Shown here: positions 31,439-33,352 of the stretch, in pieces
Layout: every line of letters begins with the position of its first letter
Numbering within the stretch: position 1 is the first letter of the stretch
Assembly (NCBI GenBank): GCA_049973945.1
Contig: JBMFJH010000019.1
Coordinates: forward strand, 1 to 33,352
Reading direction: 5' to 3'
From: Acd1 sp049973945
GTDB lineage: Archaea; Thermoproteota; Thermoprotei_A; Sulfolobales; Sulfolobaceae
Length of the DNA: 33,352 nucleotides
The notes under the pieces: generated by a model
The model's input: only the letters and a program-made list of their open reading frames with translations
Database searches by the model: none
What the model was told of the DNA's origin: nothing
Made by a program: the position numbers and the translations under genes

Positions 31439-31870
31439 TTACGTACCTAGCCATAAAAGGGTTTCGCCAATAGTGCTACGCTTTGCGCGATCTGGCTCGG
31501 TCGGACCAGCATTTTCCCTCACCCGCGCGTTCGAAGGCTCAACAAACCATGCGCTCTCCGCCCAGAAAAGCTTAGAACGAACCGGGATAACCTCTAGATA
31601 ACGATGGTTGCACCTTGCTCCCACGGTTGTCCTAAGGGGGTAGAGAAAAGGGTATAGCTCCCGCCAATGAACTTCACCACGATCCGGCAGGGAGCGTGTT
31701 ACTAGGATCCAGCGTTGACCCCAGGAAACCTCGGCTTCAACTGGAGTCAGGGCGTGTAGCAGGGCCCTTGCTGAAGTGTCGAGATAACACCGAGTTATCT
31801 CGACAGTTTGAGGGCCGAGTGTAATACCGCTCGGGTTCCCCGAGTTATTGAGGGAGACCACGTCAGCCAA
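31439..31870 (-). CDS. ORF of unknown origin with non-host codon use, perhaps a mobile-element remnant
   Basis: 143 codons from a TTG; the frame stays open upstream to about 31930. Arginine is mostly CGN (CGC, CGT, CGG), whereas the other genes here use AGG/AGA. No known domain recognised; sequence samples are VEITRCYLDTSARALLHAL and SNARVRENAGPTEPDRAKRS. The region contains a perfect hairpin at 31777-31805. No ribosome-binding site or TATA box seen. It may not be expressed. Confidence 0.35.
   Translation of the reverse strand: MADVVSLNNSGNPSGITLGPQTVEITRCYLDTSARALLHALTPVEAEVSWGQRWILVTRSLPDRGEVHWRELYPFLYPLRTTVGARCNHRYLEVIPVRSKLFWAESAWFVEPSNARVRENAGPTEPDRAKRSTIGETLLWLGT
31777..31805. repeat. 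Perfect 12-bp inverted repeat
   Basis: TGTCGAGATAAC, then ACCGA, then GTTATCTCGACA. All 12 positions pair. It lies inside the foreign-looking ORF. Confidence 0.85.
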
Positions 31871-32436
31871 GAAGAGAAATAGGGAGGGGAGACCTTCGCC
31901 TGGAACGCCCGAAATTCGCTCATTTTAACAGGAAATTAAGGATTGAGTTCGCTGTGCCGAGACTTTTCTGTAAATTATTGCGTGAAAGCAAGACTAATTC
32001 CTTTTCTCTCGTATTCTCCCCTCGGGAATCCCTTGACTTTGAGGGGTAGAAGAGTCTAGAGTTACAAAATTTTTATTTAACTCAATCAATTAAAACTTAT
32101 TATGTTTAAATCGTATCACAACAAATCAAATTATCTCCTGTGGGTTTTAGGCTCACTCGTGGGGGCAGCGAGGGTTAACGAGTTGTAACGGTTTCTGCCG
32201 ATATTTTCAATTCTTTATTAATTGACACATTGTAATAATTTCTCTAGAAAGCTACCCTACGCGGGGTATAGCCCCCAGGTCTGATTCTGCAGGGAAAGCC
32301 GGAGCCGGCGTGATACCCTAGTTTTCCACTACTATCTCGTGTATCGAAATCGACTGTCAGACTGACCAAGGCGATCCTCTGCAAGCACCCCGGTTTAACG
32401 ATCAGGAATTAACCGAGGCCGACTACGTCTGAAAAG

Positions 32437-32808
32437 TCACGGGTCTACTACGTCTATCCCTTCGACCCTAAGGAAGTCCCTGTCCCTAGTTGCTATTCTT
32501 AAGCCTCTCTTCTTGGCGGTTATCGCGAGGTACGCGTCTGCTGGATCCAGCTTCTTTTCGATAACCAAATAAGAGAATTCTAACACGTCTTCCTTTCTCA
32601 TTTCGAGAACTTCGAAGCCCTCGAGTAAAGACGGTAGCGAGGCTATAAGCCTCAGGTAGCCCAGGGCTCTTTCCTTTTCCCCCGCCCTGGAGAGCTCGTG
32701 ATACTTCTTCAGGGCCCACTCCGAGAACTCTATTAACGTCACAACGCTCAGGACGCCCCCCTTGACTTTCCGCGAGATGAAGGCGCTCATGTCCACCAGG
32801 TCAGCCAT
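32437..32808 (-). CDS. vapC: VapC-type PIN-domain toxin
   Basis: 123 residues. The PIN acidic residues are visible: Asp at MADLVDMSAF, Glu in TLIEFSEWAL, and two in KKLDPADAYLAITA with ATRDRDF near the end. VapC toxins are ribonucleases that cut tRNA or rRNA. The ATG lies 8 nt within the upstream gene, typical of an antitoxin-toxin pair. Sulfolobales have many such loci; this is likely a functional one because all acidic positions are kept. Confidence 0.85.
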   Translation of the reverse strand: MADLVDMSAFISRKVKGGVLSVVTLIEFSEWALKKYHELSRAGEKERALGYLRLIASLPSLLEGFEVLEMRKEDVLEFSYLVIEKKLDPADAYLAITAKKRGLRIATRDRDFLRVEGIDVVDP

Positions 32809-33139
32809 TCACCGCCCCTTCTACCCTCCTAAACACAGCGTCCCTGAAGGCCTCCCTGACCTCCTCTGGGCTTATGCTGGACAGCAACTTCTCTATCTCC
32901 TCCCTCGACTTACCCTCCAGCTCCCTCGCGAACTCCGAGTATGGCGTCAGGACGATGAATCCTTCCAGGTCGACCATGTAGAGCTTCTTGTTAGCGTACC
33001 ACTTCCCCAGGTAGACCCTGCCCTTGGCGTCGGCGAGCCTCTCCTCCACGTGTAGTTGTGGGAAGATCGAGCTTATATCCTTTCCCACCGCCCGTCGAAT
33101 CAAGCGCGTCAAGCTTGACAAGCCCCTTTCATCGTTCAC
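32801..33139 (-). CDS. vapB: Probable VapB-type antitoxin
   Basis: 112 residues, GTG start. The segment DAKGRVYLGKWYANKKLYMVDLEGFIVLTP resembles an AbrB/SpoVT-like DNA-binding domain in part, and the tail (SREEIEKLLSSISPEEVREAFRDAVFRR) is helical and would wrap the toxin. The N-terminal 30 residues look unlike the family, so the true start may be later. It overlaps the toxin gene by 8 nt. Confidence 0.65.
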   Translation of the reverse strand: MNDERGLSSLTRLIRRAVGKDISSIFPQLHVEERLADAKGRVYLGKWYANKKLYMVDLEGFIVLTPYSEFARELEGKSREEIEKLLSSISPEEVREAFRDAVFRRVEGAVNG

Positions 33140-33352
33140 CCGCCGACTTTGGCATTAGCGCTCAAGGCTTCGTTTTATCCCCGACTTCGGCAGGAACGCG
33201 TTCATCGTCGTCGAAGGCGAGGCGGTACGCGAGATCAATGACTGAACGTGGTCGAGAGCCTGTCGCGAGTCCGAGAACCGATATAGTGCTGGGAACTTTC
33301 TAACGTTCTTACCGAAACCTTGAAGCCGTTAAGACGTCGCAAGTTCTAAAGT
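33140..33352. other. Window end, no supported gene
   Basis: No frame with a plausible start and host codon use is seen. A minus-strand frame open at 33162-33299 lacks a start codon and uses CGN arginine codons. Confidence 0.5.

Larger units (their letters stand above)
31398..31921. mobile_element. Candidate decayed mobile element
   Basis: The segment is bounded by similar direct repeats GAAATTCCGCTC (31398-31409) and GAAATTCGCTC (31911-31921). Inside it is much more GC-rich than the flanks and has foreign codon use. No transposase motif is seen, so this is a weak call. Confidence 0.25.
31289..32436. other. Gap with a foreign-looking segment and hairpins, no host-like gene
   Basis: AT-rich borders enclose a GC-rich ORF-bearing segment (31398-31921) and a second GC-rich, hairpin-forming patch at 32255-32330. 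The rest (31930-32250, 32330-32436) shows nothing I can assign. Confidence 0.6.

Noticed and set aside
33162..33299. Minus-strand frame with acidic, arginine-containing product
   Set aside because: There is no start codon, and CGN arginine codons and an overlapping plus-strand open frame make it doubtful.
1..33352. CRISPR arrays or cas genes
   Set aside because: No regularly spaced repeats and no Cas protein motifs were found.

Overview
The window is a gene-dense piece of a crenarchaeal chromosome, almost certainly from the order Sulfolobales. The evidence is a recognisable Rpo13 gene directly upstream of a PCNA1-type clamp, a second clamp that matches the PCNA3 type, archaeal Rpo7/Spt4/aIF2-gamma genes, a cbf5 gene interrupted by an archaeal bulge-helix-bulge intron, and a sulfide:quinone oxidoreductase. 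Housekeeping genes are GC-rich, use AGG/AGA almost exclusively for arginine, carry GGTGA ribosome-binding sites inside operons, and often have a TATA box about 26 nt upstream of the start codon (leaderless mRNAs). I cannot name the genus from sequence alone.

Region 1-19.9 kb is core informational genome. It opens with the 3' end of a Cdc48-type AAA+ ATPase overlapping an archaeal phosphoglycerate mutase (apgM). Facing these is a long leftward operon: ribosomal protein S6e, aIF2-gamma, a PIN-domain protein, Rpo7, Spt4, GTP-dependent dephospho-CoA kinase and a dolichyl-phosphate-sugar type glycosyltransferase. Next come a small CbiX chelatase (rightward) and a second leftward operon: PCNA3, a MetE N-domain-like protein, the catalytic core MetE and ribosomal protein S15. 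Rightward cbiA, a DUF2208-like membrane protein and a small glycosylated surface protein separate this from a third leftward operon: membrane-anchored HerA-type ATPase, Rpo13 and PCNA1. Divergent from it run an Lhr-type helicase, ribosomal protein L14e, the split cbf5 gene, a class I methyltransferase and tRNA-Ser(UGA).

Region 20-33.3 kb is looser and more accessory. It has AT-rich gaps, single-gene transcription units with near-leaderless promoters, several membrane proteins (a 14-TM drug exporter, a DUF996-like protein, a divergent Nramp transporter), small enzymes (pterin carbinolamine dehydratase, ABM-fold monooxygenase), a NifX-like protein beside a sulfide:quinone oxidoreductase, and gene relics. 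From 31.4 to 32.4 kb lies a stretch with different base and codon use and strong hairpins that I read as a decayed mobile or foreign element. A VapBC-type toxin-antitoxin pair follows.

The most notable items are: (1) a 23-nt BHB intron in cbf5 that splits the codon of the catalytic aspartate; (2) a PIN-domain gene whose conserved start can only be a CTG, in a CTGA overlap with aif2g; (3) a two-gene MetE in an operon with the PCNA3 clamp; (4) the foreign-looking ORF with a perfect 12-bp hairpin; (5) an Nramp homologue in which the DPGN and MPH metal-site motifs read DGSS and MPF; (6) an MFS gene remnant that seems to join the two ends of a transporter. I do not see a complete, clearly undescribed multi-gene system; the candidates above are the best leads.
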